From: RGIG3528 sp045629005
GTDB lineage: Bacteria; Bacillota; Clostridia; Lachnospirales; Lachnospiraceae
Assembly: GCA_045629005.1 (NCBI GenBank)
Contig: JAZQQJ010000060.1
Coordinates: 1-41,583, forward strand
DNA length: 41,583 nt
Direction of reading: 5' to 3'
The notes below the pieces were generated by a model. It saw nothing but the letters and a program-made list of their open reading frames with translations. It did no database searches and was not told the origin of the DNA. Made by a program: the position numbers and the translations under genes. Within the stretch, counting starts at the first letter, position 1, and each line of letters opens with the position of its first letter. This document shows, in pieces, positions 32,240-41,558 of the stretch.

Positions 32240-34426
32240 TTACTTAACAAGCTTGTAAGTCATTGAATCAAGTGTTACCGAATCTGCGGAAGCACTTGTT
32301 TTGGAATAATTGACGTAAATCTTTACTCCGTTTGAATAGGTAACCTTTGTAATACCGTTTTCGAATATTTCATGCTTTGCAATCGTTGCACCTGAAACCG
32401 CATCAGCAAAGGCTTTAAGCTCTGCGGAGTATTCGCTTATGGTATCTGCATAGGCACTGTACTGTGAGCTGTAAACATCGCACGAATTAGTATAAATAAG
32501 GTTTGCAGAGCTTTCCCTTGTAATGTAGAACGAAGGGAAGCTGCCCGATTCAACCATCTTTAAGAAGAATTCCTGCTTATTGGCTTCAAAATTCACATAG
32601 TCCGAATAAACCGGAATAACGCCTTTCAAAACCATTGAAAGGAAAGGAACAAACTCATCTTCATATTCATAGTTTGATGTATATAAGGGCATATCCAGGA
32701 ATGCACCCGTGTCAGCCCAAAGGTAGGCAAACGGCTGTTCCATAATGAGCTCAGTGCTTTCATCAAGCTTTGAAACCGCCTCGGAATATGCATTTCCCGT
32801 ATCGTATCTTGTATAATCCTTTCCGTTGTATGTATAGGAATAAAGCATTGATGTTATTCCCGAAAGACATATACCGTTTACTCCCGATGCATTCATTTTT
32901 TCTGCAAACTTTAAGAGATTGCTCTCTGCCTTCGAAGGAATCACATAGTTGAAGGTGCTGTAAACTTCCTTAAATGTCTGTTCTTCGTACTTACGTTTGT
33001 TTATTTTCTTTACAACGTTGAAAGTAACATTAAATTCGTCGGGATTAATCCTGAGAGCATCATCGTAAAGGTACATCTCGATTCCCTTTGCTTCACAGTC
33101 CTTAATAAGCTTTGTCAGCCCGGACGTGCCGCCGATTTTCGAATCAGCCTTGTACGTTGAAACCGGAACTCTGTTAATTCCGCCCTTCTGCCATCCCTTG
33201 TAAATCGAAAGGATATCCGTAACATTGCGTACGCTGAGATCGTCCAATATTGAACGTACATCATCAACCGTTGTCATTACTACGGGAGTTGTACCGATAA
33301 CCCATTCCTCACGGTCTGTACCGAGGAAATCTATTCTCGTCTTATATGAGGAGTCGGCAGAGTTAATCTTTTCGTTCTTTATAAGGTAATCTCTGTAGGC
33401 ATTTGCCATTCCGGAATAGTTTGCAGCATCATCGGAAAGGAAAATGTATCTTACCTGAAGGTCCGAATGTGCTCTGTCACTTTCTGTAATGTGAAGTGAC
33501 CCCGCTGTGGAATTGTTCGATGTAGGCTGTGTATAGAGCTTTCTCTCAATAAACTTTGCATAGGCACGGTTGTAATCTACGCTTACACCGTTCGGCATAC
33601 AGTCTATTGTCGCTCTCATTGCACCGTCCTCGACAACTGCAAGATAAGCTATTTTGTCGTCTGTATGAGCTATTCCGAATATGGGAGCAATAATGTTTTC
33701 CGAATCATTGATAATCTTGTATTTGTCCCAAAGAAGTGACTCCACCTTAAGCTCATCAAAACCTATGTCTGAACCATAAATCATGTAGGAAAAGCCACTG
33801 TTGTAGCGTCCTTCCTTATCGGTAAGGTAGATGAGCGCACCGTTTCCGTCAGGGACAAGAATGTAACCGTCTTTATCGTCCTTGTAGGAAACACCCATGT
33901 ACGGATACATTGTGATGGTGCCTATCTTGTATTTTTCTCCGTCCTCTTTAATGGAGGAATCGGGAATCCTGACCGTAAGCCCATCATCTGTGAGGCTCAC
34001 CTCCAGCGTCATTCCGAACTGATATTTTGTCCAGTAAAGATCTGCAGAGAATCCGGTCTTTGTATAAGTAATCTTCTTTGTTACCTTGTCAACAAGCATA
34101 TCTGCCTGCTTCGTATCGTCGTTTCCGCTGATCATCGTTACGACAACAGCAGAATTCATGGCGCCCCACCACGTTTTGTTACTCTTTTCGTCATCGTATG
34201 AAGGAGATGACTCCATAAAAGCTCCGGTCTGCTTATCCTCAATAATGAGCGAAAGCGTTTCCTCGTTCACATACATACGATAGCGTGAGCTTTCCGTCAC
34301 TTCGTTAGCATTCTCGAACACCGCAGCTTCAGTACGGTTATTGTCGTTAAGTCCGAAGGGAAGTACAGAAGCAAGCAGTACAACAGCCAAAACAGCCGCT
34401 ATAACTTTAAAAAACTTATGAGCCAA
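32240..34426 (-). CDS. DUF5696-like exported protein, possible new glycosidase
   Basis: 728 residues, exported (signal peptide about 1-34, no lipobox). About 40-310 is beta-rich and includes ILVPDGNGALIYLTDKEGR, typical of the DUF5696 family found beside sugar importers in Paenibacillus and Clostridia. Residues about 330-620 look like alternating strands and helices of a TIM barrel (TDILSIYKGWQKGGINR, EMYLYDDALRINPDEF, NGICLSGI, TELIMEQPFAYLWAD). The tail (about 660-728) is a small beta domain. A sandwich plus barrel suggests a glycosidase; candidate acids are the DD in MYLYDD and Glu in LIMEQP. I chose the TTG start at 34426, overlapping the upstream gene by 11 nt and with a GAGG site upstream; starting at 34516 would give a 101-nt overlap and push the signal peptide inward. 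The enzyme role is inferred. Confidence 0.75.
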   Translation of the reverse strand: MAHKFFKVIAAVLAVVLLASVLPFGLNDNNRTEAAVFENANEVTESSRYRMYVNEETLSLIIEDKQTGAFMESSPSYDDEKSNKTWWGAMNSAVVVTMISGNDDTKQADMLVDKVTKKITYTKTGFSADLYWTKYQFGMTLEVSLTDDGLTVRIPDSSIKEDGEKYKIGTITMYPYMGVSYKDDKDGYILVPDGNGALIYLTDKEGRYNSGFSYMIYGSDIGFDELKVESLLWDKYKIINDSENIIAPIFGIAHTDDKIAYLAVVEDGAMRATIDCMPNGVSVDYNRAYAKFIERKLYTQPTSNNSTAGSLHITESDRAHSDLQVRYIFLSDDAANYSGMANAYRDYLIKNEKINSADSSYKTRIDFLGTDREEWVIGTTPVVMTTVDDVRSILDDLSVRNVTDILSIYKGWQKGGINRVPVSTYKADSKIGGTSGLTKLIKDCEAKGIEMYLYDDALRINPDEFNVTFNVVKKINKRKYEEQTFKEVYSTFNYVIPSKAESNLLKFAEKMNASGVNGICLSGITSMLYSYTYNGKDYTRYDTGNAYSEAVSKLDESTELIMEQPFAYLWADTGAFLDMPLYTSNYEYEDEFVPFLSMVLKGVIPVYSDYVNFEANKQEFFLKMVESGSFPSFYITRESSANLIYTNSCDVYSSQYSAYADTISEYSAELKAFADAVSGATIAKHEIFENGITKVTYSNGVKIYVNYSKTSASADSVTLDSMTYKLVK

Positions 34427-36473
34427 TTCTGTACACCACCTCTCTTGGAATCTGCTGTGCAAAGTCAAATACCTGCGACCAGAGGACGTAGATAATGAAT
34501 GCGAGAAGGCAGACAATAAGTATTGTGAAAATTGTAAGAGCGATAATCTTTATAGTATTTTTTACCGAGTAGTCGTTTATTTCCTTAACCGACATGAATA
34601 CAAGCACCGCACACCATACAATCATGAACAGTCTTCCGAAGGAAATAAGGAATTTCTCGTTCAGGGTGAGCACATGTGAAAGAAGGAAAATGAACGGTGT
34701 GAAAATCAGATAAGGACCCATACTGTAAATAGCCGAGCAGTATATATCCCTTAATTTTCCTTCTCCGTCGTTAATGGTACACATCAGGTAATTGCATCCG
34801 ACCACAAGTAAAAGGATAAGTGCTATCATTCCGATGTCAGACAGAATGTCATAGCTTCCCTCGCGGACCGTCTTTGTAATAAATCCGCAGAAATACTTGT
34901 TTATGATGTAAACAAGCATAATGAGCACCAGATAGAGATTAGAGCTTAAAAGCGATACTCTTCCGTCATGCTTTATTCCGTAGCAGCCTTCTATCGGATG
35001 TCTTATGAAATAGAACATGTAGCCCATTTCTTTTATGAGGCGCTTTTCCTTCAGTTTGGCGGTTACTTTTCTCACACCGTCGAAAATGTGCCATTTGCGA
35101 TCGGCAAACTTAAGTGCTTTTATAAGTACAAAGGCAACAATAAGAATTATTGCTATTATCGTAAGATTTGCCTTTAACCAGCTGTTTCTTATTTCCCAGA
35201 ACGCCTCGGAATAACCTTCAACATTCTTTGAAAGTCTTGCGTAGCTAAGTGCTGCTTCGTAATCCTCTTCTTTGTAACAAGCCTTTCCCATTGCCATGTT
35301 TGCGTAATCAAAGAGGTTGTTCATTTCAAGGACCTTTGAAAGCGGCTCCTTTGACTCTTCGTATCTTCCTTTTGAGAAGAGGTTCAACGCTTCATGAAGA
35401 TATCCTGCGAATTCCGTAGGCTCATAAACCTGAATCTGCGCTTTATCGGAGTCGAGAACGTAAATCTTGTCATCCGTTCCGACATTAATTGCTTCAACTT
35501 TGGTGGAAAGGCCGATTCTGTGGTCTCCATCATCACTGCCGCCGAACACAAAGAGCAAATCTCCCTCGTTTGTGTACTCGTAGATGTATCCGCTTTGCGA
35601 AACGACAAAAGCGTTGTCATGATTTCCGACCGCAACCGCTGCCGGAAGCTCTTCATACGATTCGGGCTCAATCATATTTACGCCCGCAATGTTCAGACGC
35701 TTCAGCGAGCTTGCGGCCTCACCTCTTGTTACAGTGTAGATGATGCCCTTCTCATCAATTGCCATGTTGTCGGGTGTTGCAGGTGTATTCGCAACCATCT
35801 TGGCACGCTGTGCCTTTGTGGAAATTGCTCTCCAGATGATTCTCCATATTGAAGGGTCCGTCGCATTTGTTCCGAAGTATCCGAGGAAGGTTCCTCCTTC
35901 AACAGGGCTTATTTCAACAATACCGTTCGTATTTGACTCACATATGACGTACATCGTACCGGCATTGTTAACAACTATCTTTAACGGAAGGAAATCCTGG
36001 TCATCACCATACATTGCGGCATCGGGACGTCCGAAGGACTCAATAAGCCCGCCGTTTTCATCGAACACCCAGATTGTTTTTGCATCTCTGTCGGCAACGT
36101 AGCAAATGTGCTCTTCGGTAACAAACATTCCCTTGGGATTCTTAAAATATTCGCTTCCGAATATACGAACAGGTTCAAGGTTCTCATCTGCTACAACAAC
36201 ACGCTTGTTTCCGCTGTCGAGAATGTACATTGTGTTGTCTTTAAGAAGCGTAAAATCTGTTGGTGCAAGAAGTGATTCATCACCTATTTTTGTTATTGTT
36301 TCGTATGGCAGATAAGCTGTCTGGGTTTCCATAACCGAGCCGTACCCGTCAACCGTGTAGGTTTTGTAGGGCACCTCGGCGTAAACCGGTGTGACATCCG
36401 CCGCACATATACCCGCCAGCAATGAAAAAAGCAGTACGGGAATCAGTTTTAAGAGTTTGTTTTTTCTTTTCAC
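34416..36473 (-). CDS. NHL beta-propeller/TPR/YIP1 membrane protein
   Basis: 685 residues, with a rare domain order. A signal peptide (about 1-32) leads an extracellular NHL-type propeller (about 55-350; repeats such as TMYILDSGNKRVVVADENL and KIYVLDSDKAQIQVYEP). Two TPR-like helical pairs follow at about 355-430, then a membrane helix near 434-456, a basic cytoplasmic stretch, and a YIP1 domain with about five membrane helices (485-675, with GYMFYFIRHPIEG at its start). The gene starts with GTG, with AGAGGA 8 nt upstream. It lies between the importer genes and DUF5696. Function is unknown; an extracellular sensor or assembly scaffold for the transporter or enzyme is possible. Confidence 0.82.
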   Translation of the reverse strand: MKRKNKLLKLIPVLLFSLLAGICAADVTPVYAEVPYKTYTVDGYGSVMETQTAYLPYETITKIGDESLLAPTDFTLLKDNTMYILDSGNKRVVVADENLEPVRIFGSEYFKNPKGMFVTEEHICYVADRDAKTIWVFDENGGLIESFGRPDAAMYGDDQDFLPLKIVVNNAGTMYVICESNTNGIVEISPVEGGTFLGYFGTNATDPSIWRIIWRAISTKAQRAKMVANTPATPDNMAIDEKGIIYTVTRGEAASSLKRLNIAGVNMIEPESYEELPAAVAVGNHDNAFVVSQSGYIYEYTNEGDLLFVFGGSDDGDHRIGLSTKVEAINVGTDDKIYVLDSDKAQIQVYEPTEFAGYLHEALNLFSKGRYEESKEPLSKVLEMNNLFDYANMAMGKACYKEEDYEAALSYARLSKNVEGYSEAFWEIRNSWLKANLTIIAIILIVAFVLIKALKFADRKWHIFDGVRKVTAKLKEKRLIKEMGYMFYFIRHPIEGCYGIKHDGRVSLLSSNLYLVLIMLVYIINKYFCGFITKTVREGSYDILSDIGMIALILLLVVGCNYLMCTINDGEGKLRDIYCSAIYSMGPYLIFTPFIFLLSHVLTLNEKFLISFGRLFMIVWCAVLVFMSVKEINDYSVKNTIKIIALTIFTILIVCLLAFIIYVLWSQVFDFAQQIPREVVYRIGS

Positions 36474-36494
36474 CGTAAAAGTCCTCTTAAGTAA

Positions 36495-37370
36495 TTACTT
36501 GATACCTGAATATGCCATTGTGTTCATAACGTGTCTCTGAAGAATGCAGAACAATATCAGATTCGGCAGGAACATTATGAGCGAAGCCGCTGCCGAAATT
36601 CCCTGGCCGGCAACGGTGTTTCCCTGTGCACTTGAAAGTGTGCTCATGTAGAAAGCCAGCGACTTAAGTGATTCATCGTTAATGTAGTAATTGGACGCCT
36701 CAAGGTTTGTCCAAACCTGCTGGAATACAAGAATTGCAGCAGTTGCTATTGCAGGTTTGATAAGAGGCAGAATGACGTGAGTGTATATCTTCCATTCTTT
36801 TGCGCCGTCCATGTAAGCTGCTTCGATAAGCGAATCGGGAACCTGGTCGACAAACTGTTTAATAAGAAACAGTCCGATAGGGAGAGCCGCCAAAGGAAGT
36901 ATCTGTGCCCAGTAAGTGTCAATAAGACCGAGTTTGTTTACAATGAGGTATCTCGGAATCATGACTGCGCAGGACACGAACATAAGTGCAATCTGGTTAA
37001 TCTGCATCATTAAGTTTCTTCCCTTGAAGCGGAGCTTCGAAAGCGCATACGCAGCCATTGTTGAAATAAGGAGCGATCCTACAACAACAACCGCCGTAAT
37101 GAATATACTGTTGAATACATATTTACTGATCGGTATTCCCGCAGAACGTGATGCCTTTATAAGGTTTCTGAAGTTGTCCAATGTGGGATGCGTTGTAATA
37201 AACTTCGGAGGGAATGCGAAGAGTTCCTCCATGGGCTTAAACGCATGGAAAAAGATGAAAACGATCGGAAGTGCTGTAAGAAGCACCATCGGAAGAACCA
37301 GAAGAATGATTTTTATCTGGCTTTTTTCGAATTTATCGGGATTCATCTGATGACCTTTATATGCAGCCAT
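36495..37370 (-). CDS. Sugar ABC transporter permease, MalG type (second importer)
   Basis: 291 residues, six membrane segments. EAA loop: IEAAYMDGAKEWKIYTHVILP. It pairs with the MalF-type protein encoded just upstream and the large binding protein. Start used has GGAG 8 nt upstream; an in-frame ATG eight codons later is possible. It is followed 21 nt later by the propeller/YIP1 gene. Confidence 0.92.
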   Translation of the reverse strand: MAAYKGHQMNPDKFEKSQIKIILLVLPMVLLTALPIVFIFFHAFKPMEELFAFPPKFITTHPTLDNFRNLIKASRSAGIPISKYVFNSIFITAVVVVGSLLISTMAAYALSKLRFKGRNLMMQINQIALMFVSCAVMIPRYLIVNKLGLIDTYWAQILPLAALPIGLFLIKQFVDQVPDSLIEAAYMDGAKEWKIYTHVILPLIKPAIATAAILVFQQVWTNLEASNYYINDESLKSLAFYMSTLSSAQGNTVAGQGISAAASLIMFLPNLILFCILQRHVMNTMAYSGIK

Positions 37371-37391
37371 TGAAAATTCTCCTTTCCTTCT

Positions 37392-38318
37392 TTAGTCTTT
37401 TTCTCCGAACAGTTTATTGGACAGAGATGAGAATATCTGGACAATAAGCAGCAGTACTACCGAAACCGATGCCGCATAACCCATCTCGTATCTTATAAAG
37501 CCGTAATCTTCAATGTGGTTTACAATAAGCTGTGCAGCGTAACCCGGTGTGGGGTTGCCTGCAAGAAGTGTCGATATCGTACCGTTCTGGAAGGCTCCGA
37601 CAATCTGCATAACAGCCGCAAAGAGCATCTGAGGCTTCATGGACGGTATCGTTACATAAATCATTTCCTGGAATCTGTTCTTTACACCATCAATTGCCGC
37701 AGCTTCATAAAGTGATTCGTCAACGTTCAGAAGACCTGCAAGTATTGACAGGAATCCGACGCCCATGCTGGACCAGAGTCCGATGATTATTACAATGGGA
37801 AGCAGGTATTTACTGCTTGTCAGCCATATTATCGGTTCATCTATAATTCCGAGGCTCATAAGCCAGCTGTTGATGTAACCTGTCTGGTCACCTGTAAAAA
37901 GGATTTTCCAAAGCACGCTCATGGCAACACCTGTCGTCATGCTTGGCGAATAAAGAATCAGTGCAAACACCGTTCTGAGCTTCTTGGGAAGATTTGCAAG
38001 TGCCCATGCCAGAAGGAATGCGAGCACATAGCCTCCGACACCGACTATAAGCGCATATTTTACGGTGTTCGGAAGAACAAATTTCATGAACGTATCATCG
38101 CTTGTAAGAAGGTTAATGTAGTTTAAGAACCCTACAAAGCCCGGAAACTCAATTGCATTAAAGTTCGTAAAGCTGAGTATTACCGCCATGACAACCGGCG
38201 CAAGTATGAATATTACAAACAGAAGTGCATATGGCAGTACGAACAGATATCCGTTCGGATTCGAGTGCATTCGTCTGCCGACTTTTCCTTTTCCGTTTGA
38301 AGAAATTAATCCGCGCAT
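37392..38318 (-). CDS. Sugar ABC transporter permease, MalF type (second importer)
   Basis: 308 residues, six membrane segments after a short basic N-terminus. EAA loop: YEAAAIDGVKNRFQEMIYVT. The NPNGYLFVLPYALLFVIF start is typical. GAGGAATA precedes the start codon. It lies 17 nt after the binding protein gene. Confidence 0.92.
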   Translation of the reverse strand: MRGLISSNGKGKVGRRMHSNPNGYLFVLPYALLFVIFILAPVVMAVILSFTNFNAIEFPGFVGFLNYINLLTSDDTFMKFVLPNTVKYALIVGVGGYVLAFLLAWALANLPKKLRTVFALILYSPSMTTGVAMSVLWKILFTGDQTGYINSWLMSLGIIDEPIIWLTSSKYLLPIVIIIGLWSSMGVGFLSILAGLLNVDESLYEAAAIDGVKNRFQEMIYVTIPSMKPQMLFAAVMQIVGAFQNGTISTLLAGNPTPGYAAQLIVNHIEDYGFIRYEMGYAASVSVVLLLIVQIFSSLSNKLFGEKD

Positions 38319-38335
38319 TGTATATTCCTCATTAA

Positions 38336-41329
38336 TTATTCTTTAAGTATCTCATGAACCTTTTCTACAGAAGGAATCTCGTAGATTTTCAATACATTTC
38401 CTTCAGAGTCGATATATCCGAACTCCTCAAGCTTTCGTTCGGTTTCTCTTTTAACGACCTTGACTGCGTCGTCAATTCTCGACCTTACGGTTTCACCATC
38501 AACAACGATGCTGTTGAAGGCGTTTGACATTTCACGTTCCATCATGTAGCTGCCGAGAAGTCTGGGGGCTTCAAGAATTTGTGAAGCCTGCTCAAGAATT
38601 ATGTTCTTATCTGATGACGGATAAGGAAGCATCTTGAAGGCTTCAAGGTTTGCTGTAGGCCAGATGTATTCATCGCCGTAGATAATCTGAAGCATCTGTC
38701 CGAACTCAGCCTGAACCTCTGCGGTTGACCACCAGTCCATGAATTTCCACGCCTGCTGCTCACGTTCATCGTTTGAAGCAAACATTACGGTGGATTCTGC
38801 TCCGCCCGACATGTAGCGAAGTACTTCTCCGTTCTCATCCTCTGTTCCGGGAACAAGAGCGATGGACCAGGAGTTCGCAATTTCCGGTGCTGCATTCAGA
38901 ATAAGGTTGTAAGAGTTGAAATCCGCAATTCCTATTGCAAGATCGCCGTTTCTGAAGTGCTGGTAAAAGTTCGGAACGTCAACTGGCAGGTTGTAAAGTG
39001 TAAACAGCTCGGTAAGCTCTGTAAAACCATCTATTGTTTTCTCGCTGTCGAGCAAAATATCTGTTGCAGTTTCTCCGTACAGAACGCCACCGTTCTGGTA
39101 AATAAGAGGTGTTGTTCCGTGGAAATTACGCATAGCCTGCATCGGAGCCGTAGGATAGAAAACGTTAAGTCCTCTCATCTGAAGGTCCGGAAGCATTGCA
39201 ATGAGCTCGTCCATTGTATTCGGAGCCTCAAGTCCCAGTTTACTGAGTATGTCGGTTCTGTAGAACATAACGTAGAAGTTCATTGTTTCGGGAAGTGATA
39301 TGAGCGTGTCCCCTATAACCGAAGGTACAAGAAGACCTTCGCTGTATCTGCCGAAAACTTCCTTATAGTTATCAAACTTCGTAAGATCTACAAGAGCTCC
39401 TCTGATACCCATTTCAAAAGGAATTGAGTAGTTGATGCCCGTTGCTATATCGGGAGTATCTCCGGATGCGTTCGAAAGAATAAGCTTCTGCGCATCCGTC
39501 ATAAGTGAAAGGTCAACTTCTATTCCGGTCTTTGGCGTAAATTCGTCATCAATCATTTTCTGCATTATTTCTACATACTGACGCGGACGGTTTACCCAAA
39601 CCTGAATGTGCGATTCATCCGTATTGCTCGAAGAGTAATCCTGTCCCAGGAAGGAATTGAAAAACCTCTTTATCTTAAGAATAAGTGACTTGAAAAAGCC
39701 AAGCTTCTTCGGGAGCTTTGTCCCTGCCGTATATACATAAATTCTGTCAACCGACAGATTGTTTTTATCGATAATGTCAACGAAGTTCGCAAGCTGTGTG
39801 TTTATTGAGTTTGTTCCGGTTGAGAGCTCATCCACTCTGTAAACAAGCTCGTTAGGCTCGTCCGCAAGTGTCTTTAGCTGCTTGGCTGCAATAAGAAGAT
39901 ACGAGAATGCTGCAACCTTCTCAGGGTCGTCCGTTCCGACAAACTCGCCTGCCTGCGCGCTTATTTCGTAAAGGCGGTCAACCCATCCGTACATTCTTTC
40001 TGTGATGTTCGGAATGTATCTTGTAATCTTCAGGTCACGGTATTTGTCCTTGTTTGTTCCCGCAACCTTTGTAACTTCAAGCGAAAGGTCGCTTACGCCC
40101 GAGATAATCTCGTCTACCGCTTCAAGAGCATACCTGATCGGGTCTGCGCTTATTGTCATTGAGATTGTATGTGTACCGGGCTCAAGGTATACACTCAAAG
40201 CTTCATTATCCGCATTTACAAGTTCTGAAACCTTGTATTCCGTTGTGTACTCCATCGGATAATTTTGAAAAGCATCGTTCGGATATTCACCGTCAACTTT
40301 GTAATTGATAAATACCGGGAACCCGTTTTTACCTGACTGACGGTAATTAAGCGCGACATTATAATTTCCTGCTTTTTCAACTTCAAAGCTGTAGGTAACG
40401 GTCTGTCCGAAATCACTGAACGAATCCTCATCCAGCGTGTTCAGCACGGTTTCTTTTACATAAGTCGGGCTGATGGCCGTATCATATTCTCCGACAGCGT
40501 GAATTGAGGAAGCATTGCGCTCGTAAAAATCTTCACCTTCAATAATGATGGGGGATTTCAAAGCTTCAGCATTGCCTGCATTTTGCGAGTTTTCATATGC
40601 TTTAATCTTTTCGGGTGCGGAAAGGGTAATATTTCCAAGGAGGAATCTGCCCTCGCTGACACCGAATTCAAGCTCGTGCAAGCCTGCAGAAAGTTCAAGG
40701 AGAAGCGGTTCACTGTAGCGATAGCTGGAATCGGAAAGCTTTTTGTGTTCCCAGCGTATAAGCTTTTCGGGCATCGTTACAATTTCATTTCCGTATCTGT
40801 CGATGCTTTTCGTTCCGCTTGAAACCCATGTTGTTTCAAAGGTAAGGTTTCTTGTTTCATAGAAGGGGAACTCCCCGTCAACCTTCATCGAGAACTCAAT
40901 GGGAAGAATGGAACTGTCATAAGAAAGATAATCAAAGCCTACACAGTAGAGGCCTGCCTTGGGAACATTAATAACCGTCTTAAAGGAATCACCGCTTGCA
41001 AGAGACAGTACAGCATTTGCATAGCCTTTATTTTCAGAAGTAAGATATGTTTTTCCGTCTTCCGAAACGATGTCGGCAATTACAAATTCCACTTCCGGGC
41101 CGCTGTATTCTGCGCTTTTATAGCCTGCGCTCACCTTTGTGTAATTATGATTCAGGCGTTCATCGGAATATTCTCCCGTTACTGCTGCCAAAGCACCTGT
41201 CTCCGAAACAGTGCCTGTTTTTTCTGCTCCGACTTCCGAGCCGAGAGCATCGCTTACTCCGAGGGTGCTGAAAACAAGCACCGTAGCAAGCACAAGTGAT
41301 ACTGTTTTAAAGAAAGTTTTTCGTAGCAT
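38336..41329 (-). CDS. Giant solute-binding protein with two carbohydrate-binding-like modules
   Basis: 997 residues, about twice the usual length for a family 1 binding protein. Signal peptide at about 1-30 without a lipobox cysteine. Two homologous beta-sandwich modules (about 77-238 and 260-395) share KAGxYxV and a KVDGExP motif; the second opens with IEGEDFYE, like CBM6/35-type modules. A helical section (about 400-565) precedes a periplasmic-binding-type domain (572-997) with TPDIATGINYSIPFEMG, WSIALVPGTEDENGE and the C-terminal DAVKVVKRETERKLEEFG. It should bind a large or branched oligosaccharide at the surface and hand it to the permeases. How it is attached is unclear, since no lipobox or C-terminal anchor is seen. 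It leads the operon; GGGAGGG lies 5 nt upstream. Confidence 0.85.
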   Translation of the reverse strand: MLRKTFFKTVSLVLATVLVFSTLGVSDALGSEVGAEKTGTVSETGALAAVTGEYSDERLNHNYTKVSAGYKSAEYSGPEVEFVIADIVSEDGKTYLTSENKGYANAVLSLASGDSFKTVINVPKAGLYCVGFDYLSYDSSILPIEFSMKVDGEFPFYETRNLTFETTWVSSGTKSIDRYGNEIVTMPEKLIRWEHKKLSDSSYRYSEPLLLELSAGLHELEFGVSEGRFLLGNITLSAPEKIKAYENSQNAGNAEALKSPIIIEGEDFYERNASSIHAVGEYDTAISPTYVKETVLNTLDEDSFSDFGQTVTYSFEVEKAGNYNVALNYRQSGKNGFPVFINYKVDGEYPNDAFQNYPMEYTTEYKVSELVNADNEALSVYLEPGTHTISMTISADPIRYALEAVDEIISGVSDLSLEVTKVAGTNKDKYRDLKITRYIPNITERMYGWVDRLYEISAQAGEFVGTDDPEKVAAFSYLLIAAKQLKTLADEPNELVYRVDELSTGTNSINTQLANFVDIIDKNNLSVDRIYVYTAGTKLPKKLGFFKSLILKIKRFFNSFLGQDYSSSNTDESHIQVWVNRPRQYVEIMQKMIDDEFTPKTGIEVDLSLMTDAQKLILSNASGDTPDIATGINYSIPFEMGIRGALVDLTKFDNYKEVFGRYSEGLLVPSVIGDTLISLPETMNFYVMFYRTDILSKLGLEAPNTMDELIAMLPDLQMRGLNVFYPTAPMQAMRNFHGTTPLIYQNGGVLYGETATDILLDSEKTIDGFTELTELFTLYNLPVDVPNFYQHFRNGDLAIGIADFNSYNLILNAAPEIANSWSIALVPGTEDENGEVLRYMSGGAESTVMFASNDEREQQAWKFMDWWSTAEVQAEFGQMLQIIYGDEYIWPTANLEAFKMLPYPSSDKNIILEQASQILEAPRLLGSYMMEREMSNAFNSIVVDGETVRSRIDDAVKVVKRETERKLEEFGYIDSEGNVLKIYEIPSVEKVHEILKE

Positions 41330-41400
41330 AAAGCCCTCCCAAATACATTCTTTTATTCAAAAGTAAAATTATCGTATTAATTAACTTATCGTCGGATTTT

Positions 41401-41422
41401 TATTTTAGTATATACTAAAATA
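41401..41422. promoter_or_regulatory. 22-bp perfect palindrome upstream of the ABC/GH operon
   Basis: The half-site TATTTTAGTAT is followed directly by its exact reverse complement. It sits about 72 bp upstream of the first gene of the long minus-strand run. A TATACT inside it could be a -10 without a good -35, as in activator-dependent promoters. A related ACTAAAATACTA lies nearby at about 41447-41458. Confidence 0.6.
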
Positions 41423-41558
41423 TTATTGTTTTCCCTAAATCTTAAAACTAAAATACTACAGTTTTCGGTAAAAAGCAACAACGAATTTTATATTTTTTTA
41501 ATAGTTATTGTGCAAATAGTACAAGTTGTTTATATTATTTAGTGAAATGGAAAATAAA

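Noticed and set aside
34427..34516. Upstream ATG start for the DUF5696 gene
   Set aside because: It would overlap the YIP1 gene by 101 nt and place 30 non-hydrophobic residues before the signal peptide.
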